64,000 bases of DNA, from assembly GCA_963696325.1 (NCBI GenBank), contig CAVOJV010000054.1, forward strand, positions 1-64,000. Reading direction: 5' to 3'. This document shows, in pieces, positions 34,608 to 42,563 of the stretch. Position 1 is the first letter of the stretch; each line of letters opens with the position of its first letter. Made by a program: the position numbers and the translations under genes. Source of the DNA: CAVOJV01 sp963696325. GTDB taxonomy: Bacteria > Pseudomonadota > Gammaproteobacteria > Competibacterales > Competibacteraceae. The notes beneath the pieces are model-generated. The model was not told where the DNA came from and ran no database searches. It saw only the letters and a program-made list of their open reading frames with translations.

Positions 34608-35597
34608 TCAGCTTTCGTCCTCGGCATAGACGACTCGATGGCAAAGCGCACCACCCGTGCTGGTCGCCAACCGAGCCATGGTCATTGGTAGTTCATGGAA
34701 TGCACTCTCCGCATCAATCAGATGGTCCAGCGCCTCATCGGCCAGCAGGGTGAGGGCGGTTTCCAGGCGCCGGCGATGATTCCAACGCGCGCGCTGGGCA
34801 GTCGCGACCGTGCCTACCTGAGAGGAGCGCAGGAGCAACCGTTTAGAATGAAAAGCCTCACCCAAAGGCAGGCTGACCGGCTGGTTGCCAAACCAGCTCA
34901 GTTCCAATACGGTGGCCTCGAAAGCCGCTATTTCCAGCGCCGTGACTAGTCCTGCGGGCGCGCCGCTGGCATGAATGACCAGATCGGCCTCGGCCCGAGC
35001 CTGAGGGGGTAGGGCGAATTCAACGCCCAGAGCGGCGGCTATGGACGCCTTGCCCGCATCCACATCGAGCAATTGCACTTGACAGCCGGGAATTCTGGCG
35101 GCGAGATAGGACACCAGGCAGCCGACGGTGCCGGCGCCGATGACGGCGATACGATCTCCCAGGCGGGGTGCGGCGTCCCATAGCCCGTTGAGGGCCGTTT
35201 CCAGGTTGGCGGCCAGTACCGCGCGTTCGGGCGGTACCGTCGGCGGAATGGGAATGACCGCCGCCGACGGGACAATATAGATGCTCTGGTGCGGGTAGAG
35301 ACAAAATACAGCCTGGCCGCACAATTCCGCTGGCCCTTCCCTGACGATCCCTACGCTGCTGTAACCGTATTTCACCGGCGCGGGAAACTCCCCGGCTTGA
35401 AAGGGGGCGCGCATGCGGGCATATTGGCTGCGGGGGATGGCGCCCCGAAATACCAGGCTTTCGGTGCCGCGGCTGATGCCGCTGAACAGAGTGCGGATTA
35501 GGACTTCGCCGCTACCGATGGGGGGGAGGGCCTCTGCGCGGATGGTGCCCACGCCGGGGGCAGTGATCCAGAAAGCCCGAGCCGTTTGTGTATTCAC
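34608..35597 (-). CDS. Zinc-type alcohol dehydrogenase-like protein (MDR family)
   Basis: A 329-residue medium-chain dehydrogenase/reductase. It has the NAD(P)-binding glycine motif IAVIGAGTVGCLVSYLAARI and FSGISRGTESLVFRGAIP at the catalytic-domain side. The usual GroES-domain cysteines that bind catalytic zinc are not evident, so it may be a zinc-free reductase. Start GTG 35597, behind AGAGG, is preferred; longer versions would run over the start of the divergent gene at 35635. It stands 111 bp upstream of the PTPS-like gene, probably in the same operon. Confidence 0.8.
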   Translation of the reverse strand: MNTQTARAFWITAPGVGTIRAEALPPIGSGEVLIRTLFSGISRGTESLVFRGAIPRSQYARMRAPFQAGEFPAPVKYGYSSVGIVREGPAELCGQAVFCLYPHQSIYIVPSAAVIPIPPTVPPERAVLAANLETALNGLWDAAPRLGDRIAVIGAGTVGCLVSYLAARIPGCQVQLLDVDAGKASIAAALGVEFALPPQARAEADLVIHASGAPAGLVTALEIAAFEATVLELSWFGNQPVSLPLGEAFHSKRLLLRSSQVGTVATAQRARWNHRRRLETALTLLADEALDHLIDAESAFHELPMTMARLATSTGGALCHRVVYAEDES

Positions 35598-35634
35598 GCT
35601 TGCCTCTGAACACGAATGGGAGAACTCCACTTGA

Positions 35635-36384
35635 ATGCCTGGAACGTCCTGCATGTCCGGCGCTGACCCGTCTTGCCCTGACCGCACGGCGGCGGTGGAA
35701 CTGCTTGGCGGTTTCCTGTTGCTGGCGCTGTTCGCCGGCGCCGGTTACCGAGGGCTCGCCTGGCCTTTAGGTTTTCTGCTGCAATCCCTGGCCGTCTTCG
35801 CGGCGCTGGCCTTTCTGCTGCTGTGGCTGATTCCGGCCTATCTGCCAGGCCGGCGGTTCGGCATCGCCAATCGCATTACCCTGCTGCGGGCCGGGATGGC
35901 CGCCCTGCTGGCCGGTCTCATCGGTCATGCCGATACCGTGGCGGAGCATGGCTGGCTCGTCAGCATGGTTGCTCTGACCGCTTTGCTGCTGGACGGGGTC
36001 GACGGCTGGTGGGCGCGCCGCGGGCGCCTGCAGAGCGCTTTCGGCGCCCGCTTCGATATGGAGACCGATGCCTTTCTTATTGTGATCCTGTCGCTGCTGG
36101 TCTTCCAGTCCGGGAAAGCGGGTAGTTGGGTTTTGCTGTCCGGCGTTCTGCGCTATATTTTTCGCGGGGCGGGACTGGTGCTGCCGCGGCTGCGGCGCCC
36201 ACTGCCGCCTAGCAAGCGACGACAGACGCTGTGCGTGGTCCAAACCGTGGCGCTGATCGCTTGCCTAATTCCGTTGGCGAGGGCATCCTGGGCAGGATCA
36301 GTGGCGGCGTTAGCGCTGCTTCTGCTCCTTATTTCATTTGGTGTAGACACGCTCTGGCTGTTGCGCCGCACGCCTCAGGAGTAA
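35635..36384 (+). CDS. CDP-alcohol phosphatidyltransferase family protein
   Basis: A 249-residue membrane protein with about six hydrophobic segments. The diagnostic motif D-G-x2-A-R-x8-G-x3-D-x3-D is complete in DGWWARR...FGARFDMETD (about residues 125-147). It should join a CDP-activated diacylglycerol (or similar) to an alcohol acceptor at the membrane. Its acceptor is unknown; the divergent neighbours suggest the soluble product of the pterin-like pathway. The gene ends with GAGTAA, which also serves as the ribosome site of the following yceI gene three bases on. Confidence 0.85.
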   Translation: MPGTSCMSGADPSCPDRTAAVELLGGFLLLALFAGAGYRGLAWPLGFLLQSLAVFAALAFLLLWLIPAYLPGRRFGIANRITLLRAGMAALLAGLIGHADTVAEHGWLVSMVALTALLLDGVDGWWARRGRLQSAFGARFDMETDAFLIVILSLLVFQSGKAGSWVLLSGVLRYIFRGAGLVLPRLRRPLPPSKRRQTLCVVQTVALIACLIPLARASWAGSVAALALLLLLISFGVDTLWLLRRTPQE

Positions 36385-36387
36385 CTT

Positions 36388-37032
36388 ATGCGTATATCGC
36401 CTCGTTTTACTGTACTGCCCCGCCGCGCCATGGGTAGGTTGACAGCCTTGCTGATCGGTTTTGGGCTGCTGGGATCCGCCGCGCCCTGCTTCGCGGAACC
36501 GCAAAAATATCTGATCGACCCCGACCATCTGACCGTCAGCTTTCTGGTGACGCACATCGGCTACGCCAAGACCCTGGGGATGTTCCGCAAGGCCAGCGGT
36601 GAATTCACTTTCGACGAAGCCACCGGTCAGTTATCCAATCTGCGTGTGGTGGTCGATACCGACAGCGTCTTTACCAATCACGATAAGCGCGATGAGCATG
36701 TGCGTAGTAAGGATTTCCTCAACATCAAGGAGTTTCCGGAGATGAGCTTCACCGCTGCCCGCGCCACCCGCACGGGGGAGCGCAACTTCGAGGTGCCGGG
36801 GGAACTGACCCTACTGGGTAAGACCAAGCCGCTGACCCTGACCGTGACCTGGAACAAGAGCGACGTCTATGCCATTCCCGCCGGACCCTTGAAGACCAAG
36901 CCTTATGTCATGGGGGTGTCGGCGCGAGGTAGCCTCAAGCGCAGCGAGTACGGCATGAGCTATGCCGTGGCTAAAGGCCTGGTGAGCGACGATATCGAAC
37001 TCCTCATCGAGCTGGAAGCCAGGCGGCAGTAA
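36388..37032 (+). CDS. YceI-family periplasmic lipid-binding protein
   Basis: A 214-residue protein with an N-terminal signal peptide (GRLTALLIGFGLLGSAAPCF, cleavage after CFA) and the YceI beta-barrel pattern: YLIDPDHLTVSFLVTHIGY, VVVDTDSVFTNHDKRDEHVR, KDFLNIKEFPEMSFTA. YceI proteins bind isoprenoid-type lipids in the periplasm. It is translationally linked with the phosphatidyltransferase gene, so the pair may make and carry the same lipid conjugate. Confidence 0.9.
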   Translation: MRISPRFTVLPRRAMGRLTALLIGFGLLGSAAPCFAEPQKYLIDPDHLTVSFLVTHIGYAKTLGMFRKASGEFTFDEATGQLSNLRVVVDTDSVFTNHDKRDEHVRSKDFLNIKEFPEMSFTAARATRTGERNFEVPGELTLLGKTKPLTLTVTWNKSDVYAIPAGPLKTKPYVMGVSARGSLKRSEYGMSYAVAKGLVSDDIELLIELEARRQ

Positions 37033-37043
37033 CCCGGCAATTT

Positions 37044-37970
37044 TCAGGCGAACAGTTCCCGGCATTCCCGCAACTGCTCGGCCGTGATCAGGAACACGCC
37101 TTCCCCGCCGCGCTCCAGTTCCAGCCACACGAAGGGCGCAGTGGGGAATGTCTCGCTGAGACTGTGCTGGGTGTTGCCCACCTCCACGACCAGGATCCCG
37201 TGGGGATTGAGATAGTCTGGGGCCTGTCGCAGGATTTCCACCACCACGTCCAGTCCCTGTTCACCGGCCGCCAGGCCGAGACCCGGTTCATAGTGGTATT
37301 CCACAGGCAGAGCGTCCAGTTCTTCCAGGCTGACGTAGGGAGGGTTGCTGACAATGAGGTCGTAGCGGCGCCCGCCCAGCGCGCTGAACAGGTCCGATTG
37401 AATCGCCTTGGTTCGATCTTCCAGGCCGTGTTCCCGGATGTTGCGGTGCGCCACTTCCAGGGCGTCGGCGGAGATGTCCGCCAAGTCCACGCGGGCGTTC
37501 GGGAACGCATAGGCGCAGGCAATACCGATGCAGCCGCTGCCCGTGCACAGGTCCAGAATACTCTCGATAGTATCGACATTAATGTTCAGTAGCCAGGGCG
37601 CGAAATGGTGCTCGATCAGTTCAGCCATGGGAGAGCGGGGCACCAGTACGCGTTCATCGACATAGAAGGGTAGCCCCATGAACCAGGCCTGGTGGGTGAT
37701 ATAGGCGGCCGGTTTGCGCTCCCGTACCCGCTGTTCCAGCAGCGCCAGCACGGCGTGTTTCTCGGTGGGGATCAGATTGGCCGCGAAGTAATCGCCGTGC
37801 AGGTTTGGCGGCAGGTGCAAACCGTGCAGGACCAGGGCAGCGGCCTCGTCGATGGCGTCCGCGGTGCCGTGGCCGAAGTGAATCCCGGCTTCGTTCATGC
37901 GGCTGGCGCCCCAGCGAATGAAGTCGCGGACGGTGTGCAAATGCTGGATGGGATCGTCGGTATCGGGCAT
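37044..37970 (-). CDS. prmB: PrmB, ribosomal protein L3 glutamine methyltransferase
   Basis: A 308-residue protein. The N-terminal helical domain (TVRDFIRWGASRMNEAG, HFGHGTADAIDEA) is specific to PrmB. The SAM site is ILDLCTGSGCIGIACAYAFP and the NPPY motif in LIVSNPPYVSLEELDALP binds the target glutamine. It methylates Gln150 of L3 in E. coli. ATG 37970 is chosen; a GTG at 37982 is also possible. Confidence 0.93.
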   Translation of the reverse strand: MPDTDDPIQHLHTVRDFIRWGASRMNEAGIHFGHGTADAIDEAAALVLHGLHLPPNLHGDYFAANLIPTEKHAVLALLEQRVRERKPAAYITHQAWFMGLPFYVDERVLVPRSPMAELIEHHFAPWLLNINVDTIESILDLCTGSGCIGIACAYAFPNARVDLADISADALEVAHRNIREHGLEDRTKAIQSDLFSALGGRRYDLIVSNPPYVSLEELDALPVEYHYEPGLGLAAGEQGLDVVVEILRQAPDYLNPHGILVVEVGNTQHSLSETFPTAPFVWLELERGGEGVFLITAEQLRECRELFA

Positions 37971-38090
37971 AAGGGCAGGCACTCGAGTGGTGGTCGGTAG
38001 TTAGTATGGCAGGGTTATTGTGTATAAACCAAGGTGGCTTGCGGTAGACTTAGCGCCCACTTTAAGCTGAACATCGGTAGCCATGCGCCA

Positions 38091-38221
38091 GTTAGCGCGC
38101 TTGGCTTGATGGAGCGTCGTCAGCGACCTGCGGAACAGGGAAAGCGGAGCTGGTCACCGTCGATTCGGGTAGACCAGGGATGGCCTGCGAGAATATGCGC
38201 AACCAAGCCAAGTGCGCTAAC
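38091..38221. repeat. 131-bp element bounded by 17-bp inverted repeats
   Basis: GTTAGCGCGCTTGGCTT at 38091-38107 and its reverse complement (16 of 17 positions) at 38205-38221 flank 97 bp without a gene. The spacing is too large for a simple terminator. It resembles a miniature inverted-repeat element or a large regulatory hairpin just before the SCO1 gene. No target duplication is obvious. Confidence 0.55.
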
Positions 38222-38258
38222 TTCGGTATACGGCTACATCACACAGGTGAATAAAGGC

Positions 38259-38898
38259 ATGATGCGTGGCAAGACACTTTTTCTGATATTGGTGGGTGCG
38301 GTGGCGCTGGCTGTGGGTGTCTGGCTGGGACAGGCATTGATTCGCCAGACCGTGGAACCGCCGCTGGAGATTGCCGGGATCTATTTTCCCGAGGCTCAGG
38401 AGGTTGTGAACTTCACCTTAACGGATCAAGCTGGGCGGCCGTTTACCCGGCAGGATTTTAAGGGTCACTGGACCTTTCTGTACTTCGGCTATACCTACTG
38501 TCCGGATGTCTGCCCGCTGACCCTCGCTCGCCTGAATACCGTGGATCAACGCTTGGCGCAGCAGGGACTCGATCGTGACATCGCCTATATCATGATTTCC
38601 GTGGACCCGCGGCGGATACCCGGAGCGCTTGGGGCAATACACGGCATTTTTCAACAAGAAATTCCAGGGGGTCACCGGAACCCCCGAAGCGCTGGATAAA
38701 CTGGTGAAACAATGCGGCATCTATTACCAACTGCAAGATCAGGAAGATAAACAAAACTACGTAGTGGATCACTCCTCCGTCCTGGTTCTTATCGACCCCG
38801 ATGCCCGGCTGCGGGCGATCTTTACCCAACCCGACCAGCCGGATACCGTAGTGGTCGATTTCGGCAAGATCCGCACTCGCTATCAGGTCAGCCGCTAA
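38259..38898 (+). pseudogene. SCO1/SenC copper-binding protein, frame interrupted near 38620
   Basis: N-terminal membrane anchor (MRGKTLFLILVGAVALAVG), copper-binding CxxxC in YFGYTYCPDVCPLTLARL, and the conserved His in YVVDHSSVLVLIDP near the C-terminus. SCO proteins deliver copper to cytochrome c oxidase. The frame changes between VDPRR and YTAFFNKKF. The expected R-R-D-T-P-E-R-L-G-Q-Y is recovered by adding one G to GG and one C to CCC near 38610-38625, so two homopolymer deletions explain it. I think the gene is probably intact in the organism. Confidence 0.8.
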
Positions 38899-38946
38899 TT
38901 CACCGCAGCCATGCACGTCCTTGCAAAGGGGCGTGGGGGTTTTGTC

Positions 38947-39864
38947 ATGCACGCATCACCTACCGTTTCCCTGTGCGATCGCCTGCGCAATCTGCCGCAG
39001 TACCTGCTTCCTCAGCGTCTGCTGACCGGTCTTGTCTATCGCTTTACCCGGCTGCAAACGCCCTGGTTCAAGGATCTGCTCATCCGTCACTTCATTGCCC
39101 ATTTCCAAGTGGACATGACCGAGGCGCTGGAGCCGAACCCGCGAAGCTATGTGGACTTCAACCAGTTCTTTACCCGTTCCCTGCGCGCCGCCAGCCGTCC
39201 CATGGCCCCTGGCGAAGCAACACTGTGCTGCCCCGTGGATGGCACGGTCAGTCAGGCCGGGAGCGTCAACGGCGACAGCCTGCTGCAGGCCAAGGGGCGC
39301 AGGTTTTCCCTGATCCAATTGCTGGGTGGGGATGAGGAGCGCGCCCGTCCTTTCCAGGATGGCAGCTTTGTCACCCTTTATCTATCGCCTCGCGATTATC
39401 ATCGTGTTCACCTGCCAACGCAGGGGCGTTTGCGGGAAATGGTTCATATTCCCGGCAGGTTGTTCAGTGTCTCTCCCCTGACTACCCGCGTAGTTCCGGA
39501 CCTGTTCGCCCGCAACGAACGGGTCGTGGCGATCTTCGTCACGACCGCTGGCCCCATGGCCATGGTGCTGGTGGGCGCCATCAACGTGGCCTCCATTGAG
39601 ACAGTCTGGGCCGGTCCTGTCACGCCACCATTAGGCACGGTTTTACGGCGGTGGAATTATCCCGAGGCCGGAGCACGCTCGGTGCTGTTGGATAAGGGCG
39701 AGGAGATGGGCCGCTTCAATATGGGTTCCACGGTGATCGTTCTGTGCGGCAGGGACAGGGTAAACTGGGACCCGGCGCTTCAGGCCGGCGCCAGCGTGCG
39801 CGTGGGACAAAAACTCGGGGAAATATGCCGCACCTCGCCGATCCTGGCAGGGATCAGCGGCTAG
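38947..39864 (+). CDS. psd: Phosphatidylserine decarboxylase
   Basis: A 305-residue proenzyme with SYVDFNQFFTRSLRAASRPM, the conserved DYHRVHLPTQGRLREM region and the self-cleavage site FNMGSTVIVL (usually L-G-S-T; here M-G-S-T with the Gly-Ser bond kept), which generates the pyruvoyl group on Ser. It converts phosphatidylserine to phosphatidylethanolamine at the membrane. ATG 38947 is preferred over ATG 38911 because of a G-rich ribosome site and the family's N-terminal length. Confidence 0.93.
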   Translation: MHASPTVSLCDRLRNLPQYLLPQRLLTGLVYRFTRLQTPWFKDLLIRHFIAHFQVDMTEALEPNPRSYVDFNQFFTRSLRAASRPMAPGEATLCCPVDGTVSQAGSVNGDSLLQAKGRRFSLIQLLGGDEERARPFQDGSFVTLYLSPRDYHRVHLPTQGRLREMVHIPGRLFSVSPLTTRVVPDLFARNERVVAIFVTTAGPMAMVLVGAINVASIETVWAGPVTPPLGTVLRRWNYPEAGARSVLLDKGEEMGRFNMGSTVIVLCGRDRVNWDPALQAGASVRVGQKLGEICRTSPILAGISG

Positions 39865-39876
39865 CAAGCAGTGTCC

Positions 39877-40869
39877 TCACGCCCGGTCGATGGGAAATGC
39901 GATCACATCCGTAAGCGAGGAACAGCCAGCGGCGATCATCATGAGCCGGTCGAATCCCAGCGCGACGCCAGCGCAGGCGGGCAGGCCCGCGGCCAGGGCG
40001 GCGAGCAGGTTTTCGTCCACGGCCATCGAGCGCAGGCCATTGGCTTCGCGCGCTTGATTGTCGTCGGCGAAACGGCGACGTTGTTCGCCGGCGTCGGTAA
40101 GCTCATGGAAGCCATTGGCTAGTTCGATACCGTTGATATACAGCTCGAATCGTTCCGCCAGTGGCGGATCGCCGTCGCGAACCAACGCCAGCGCGGCCTG
40201 AGAGGCGGGATAATCATACAGGAATGTCAGCCGCCCCTGTCCCAGCTTGGGTTCGATGCAATGGCTGAGCAGCAAGTCCAGCCAGGGATCGGGATTGGCG
40301 GTAGGCATGTGCGGCGGCGGCATGATACCGTGAACAAACGCGCAGGCGGCTAGTTCCGTCACCGAGGCTCGCTGTGGGTCGAGGTCCACGTGGCGCTTAA
40401 ATACTTCACGATAGGTCAGCCGTTCGCTGGCCGCGAGCGGGAGTCGATCCGCCAGCAGGGTGGTCACCAGTTCCGCCACTTCATCCATCAGACGGTGATG
40501 GTCGAACCCCAGCCGATACCACTCTAGCAGGGTGAATTCCGGTTGGTGGTGGCGTCCCACCTCGCCGTTGCGAAACGCTTTGGCGATCTGATAGATGCAG
40601 CCGCTGCCTGCCGCCAGCAGTCGTTTCATCGGAAATTCCGGGGAGGTGTGTAGATACAGGGTCTGACCCTGCTGTTGGCCGAGCCCTGGGTGACAAGTGA
40701 CAAAGCTATCCAGTTGAGGATCGGTGGCGCCTGCTACGGAAAGGGCAGGGGTATCCACTTCCAGGACCCCCCGCGCCGTAAAAAAGGCGCGAATGACGGT
40801 CAGCAGACGCGCGCGCAGGCGTAACGTTGCCAGGGACGCAGCAGGCTGCCAGGGTCGGCCAGTGGACAT
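39877..40869 (-). CDS. epmA: EpmA (PoxA/GenX), EF-P beta-lysine ligase
   Basis: A 330-residue class II lysyl-tRNA-synthetase-like enzyme without the anticodon-binding domain. It has motif 2 (FRNGEVGRHHQPEFTLLEWY) and motif 3 (GVALGFDRLMMIA), and YLHTSPEFPMKRLLAAG. It attaches (R)-beta-lysine to the conserved lysine of EF-P. It is the second gene after efp, 20 bp apart, in a leftward pair divergent from epmB. Confidence 0.95.
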   Translation of the reverse strand: MSTGRPWQPAASLATLRLRARLLTVIRAFFTARGVLEVDTPALSVAGATDPQLDSFVTCHPGLGQQQGQTLYLHTSPEFPMKRLLAAGSGCIYQIAKAFRNGEVGRHHQPEFTLLEWYRLGFDHHRLMDEVAELVTTLLADRLPLAASERLTYREVFKRHVDLDPQRASVTELAACAFVHGIMPPPHMPTANPDPWLDLLLSHCIEPKLGQGRLTFLYDYPASQAALALVRDGDPPLAERFELYINGIELANGFHELTDAGEQRRRFADDNQAREANGLRSMAVDENLLAALAAGLPACAGVALGFDRLMMIAAGCSSLTDVIAFPIDRA

Positions 40870-40889
40870 GGCTAAGCCTGGAACTCTGA

Positions 40890-41456
40890 TTACTTGACGC
40901 GGGAGACATAATCGCCGGTACGGGTATCGACCTTAATTACCTCGCCGGTCTGGACAAACAGCGGTACCCGCACCACGGCGCCAGTCTCCAGGGTGGCTGG
41001 CTTGCCGCCGCCGCCGGAGGTATCGCCCTTCAGACCCGGATCAGTCTCGATGATGGTCATGATGACGAAGTTGGGCGGAGATACGCTCAGCGGTACGCCA
41101 TTCCACAGGGTCAATTGGCAGGTGTCCTGTTCCTTCAGCCACTTGGCGGCGTCGCTCACGGCAGTGGCGTCGGCGCTGATCTGCTCAAAGCTTTGCGGGT
41201 CCATGAAATGCCAGAATTGCCCGTCGTTGTAGAGATACTGCATTTCCACATCCATCACGTCAGCGCCTTCCACGCTGTCGCCGGACTTGAAGGTGCGCTC
41301 GATGACCCGGCCCGTCTTGAGGTTGCGGATTTTGACTCGGCTGAATGCTTGCCCCTTGCCCGGCTTCACGAACTCGTTCTCGACGATGGCGTAGGGGTCG
41401 CCATCCAGGATGATCTTCAACCCGCTCTTGAATTCATTGGTAGTATAGATAGCCAT
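40890..41456 (-). CDS. efp: Elongation factor P
   Basis: A 188-residue protein with the loop FVKPGKGQAFSR, in which K34 of the P-G-K-G-Q motif is the target of beta-lysylation. It relieves ribosome stalling at polyproline stretches. Start ATG 41456 is preceded by AAAGG. The lysine loop agrees with the presence of epmA and epmB on either side. Confidence 0.97.
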   Translation of the reverse strand: MAIYTTNEFKSGLKIILDGDPYAIVENEFVKPGKGQAFSRVKIRNLKTGRVIERTFKSGDSVEGADVMDVEMQYLYNDGQFWHFMDPQSFEQISADATAVSDAAKWLKEQDTCQLTLWNGVPLSVSPPNFVIMTIIETDPGLKGDTSGGGGKPATLETGAVVRVPLFVQTGEVIKVDTRTGDYVSRVK

Positions 41457-41505
41457 TAATTTGCCTTTGCTATCGAGATAGCATCCAGTATAAATAAAAT
41501 TGCTA

Positions 41506-42513
41506 ATGATACCTGAAACCTTGCCTTTGCGGCAGGTTCCTGCTTGGCAGCAGGAACTTGCCCACGCCATCTCCGATCCCGCCGAATTGCTGCGGGTGTT
41601 GGCGTTGGACCTGGCCCTGCTGCCAGCGGCCCGCGCGGCAGTGGCGCTGTTTCCCTTGCGGGTACCGCGCGGTTATGTGGCGCGAATGCAGAAGGGCGAT
41701 CCTCGCGATCCTCTACTGCGCCAGGTTTTGCCGCTGGGCGAGGAAACCGTCGCCACCCCAGGGTTCCTGGCCGACCCGGTGGGCGATCGGCAGGCGATGG
41801 TGGCGCCTGGGGTGTTGCACAAATATCAGGGCCGGGTATTGTTGATCGCTACGGGGGCTTGCGGTGTACACTGCCGCTATTGTTTCCGTCGCGCCTTCCC
41901 CTATGCTGATGGCAATCCCCGCGCAGAACACTGGCGGCAGGCGCTCGCTTACCTGGCTAAGCAGACCAGCGTCAGCGAGGTCATCCTGAGCGGCGGCGAT
42001 CCGTTGTCGTTGAGCAATCATCATCTGAGCGCTTTGTTGAATGGGTTAGTTACTATCCCCCATCTGCGGCGCTTGCGTATTCACAGCCGCCTGCCCATCG
42101 TATTGCCGGAACGGGTGGAGCAAGGTCTCGTGGATCTGCTGGCAGGCTCGTCCCTGCAACCGATACTGGTGCTGCACGCCAACCATCCACGGGAAATCGA
42201 TGTGGGTGTGGGCGAGGCATTGCGACGGCTTGGCGCTGCCGGCGTAATGTTATTGAATCAATCCGTGTTGTTGAAAGAAGTCAACGACTCGGCTGCTGTC
42301 CTTGCTGATTTGAGCCTTACCATGTTCAGATTCGGCGTGATGCCTTATTATTTACATTTATTGGACCGAGTGCAGGGAGCGGCCCATTTCGAGGTGGAGG
42401 AAAACCGTGCATTGGCTATTATGGAAGAATTACGCAATGGTTTGCCCGGCTATCTGGTACCGCGCTTGGTGCGCGAGCAGGCGGGCCGACCCGCCAAGAC
42501 TCCGGTACCCTGA
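41506..42513 (+). CDS. epmB: EpmB, EF-P lysine 2,3-aminomutase
   Basis: A 335-residue radical-SAM, PLP-dependent enzyme with CGVHCRYCFRRAFPY (CxxxCxxC) and EVILSGGDPLSL. It converts (S)-lysine to (R)-beta-lysine for EpmA. It is divergent from efp with 49 bp between the starts, a shared promoter region. ATG 41506 is chosen over the TTG two codons upstream. Size fits EpmB rather than the larger catabolic aminomutases. Confidence 0.95.
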   Translation: MIPETLPLRQVPAWQQELAHAISDPAELLRVLALDLALLPAARAAVALFPLRVPRGYVARMQKGDPRDPLLRQVLPLGEETVATPGFLADPVGDRQAMVAPGVLHKYQGRVLLIATGACGVHCRYCFRRAFPYADGNPRAEHWRQALAYLAKQTSVSEVILSGGDPLSLSNHHLSALLNGLVTIPHLRRLRIHSRLPIVLPERVEQGLVDLLAGSSLQPILVLHANHPREIDVGVGEALRRLGAAGVMLLNQSVLLKEVNDSAAVLADLSLTMFRFGVMPYYLHLLDRVQGAAHFEVEENRALAIMEELRNGLPGYLVPRLVREQAGRPAKTPVP

Positions 42514-42563
42514 AGCCTTAGGATCTTAGCTCCCGCCATGCAACTGCCTAAAGGGAAATAGCG

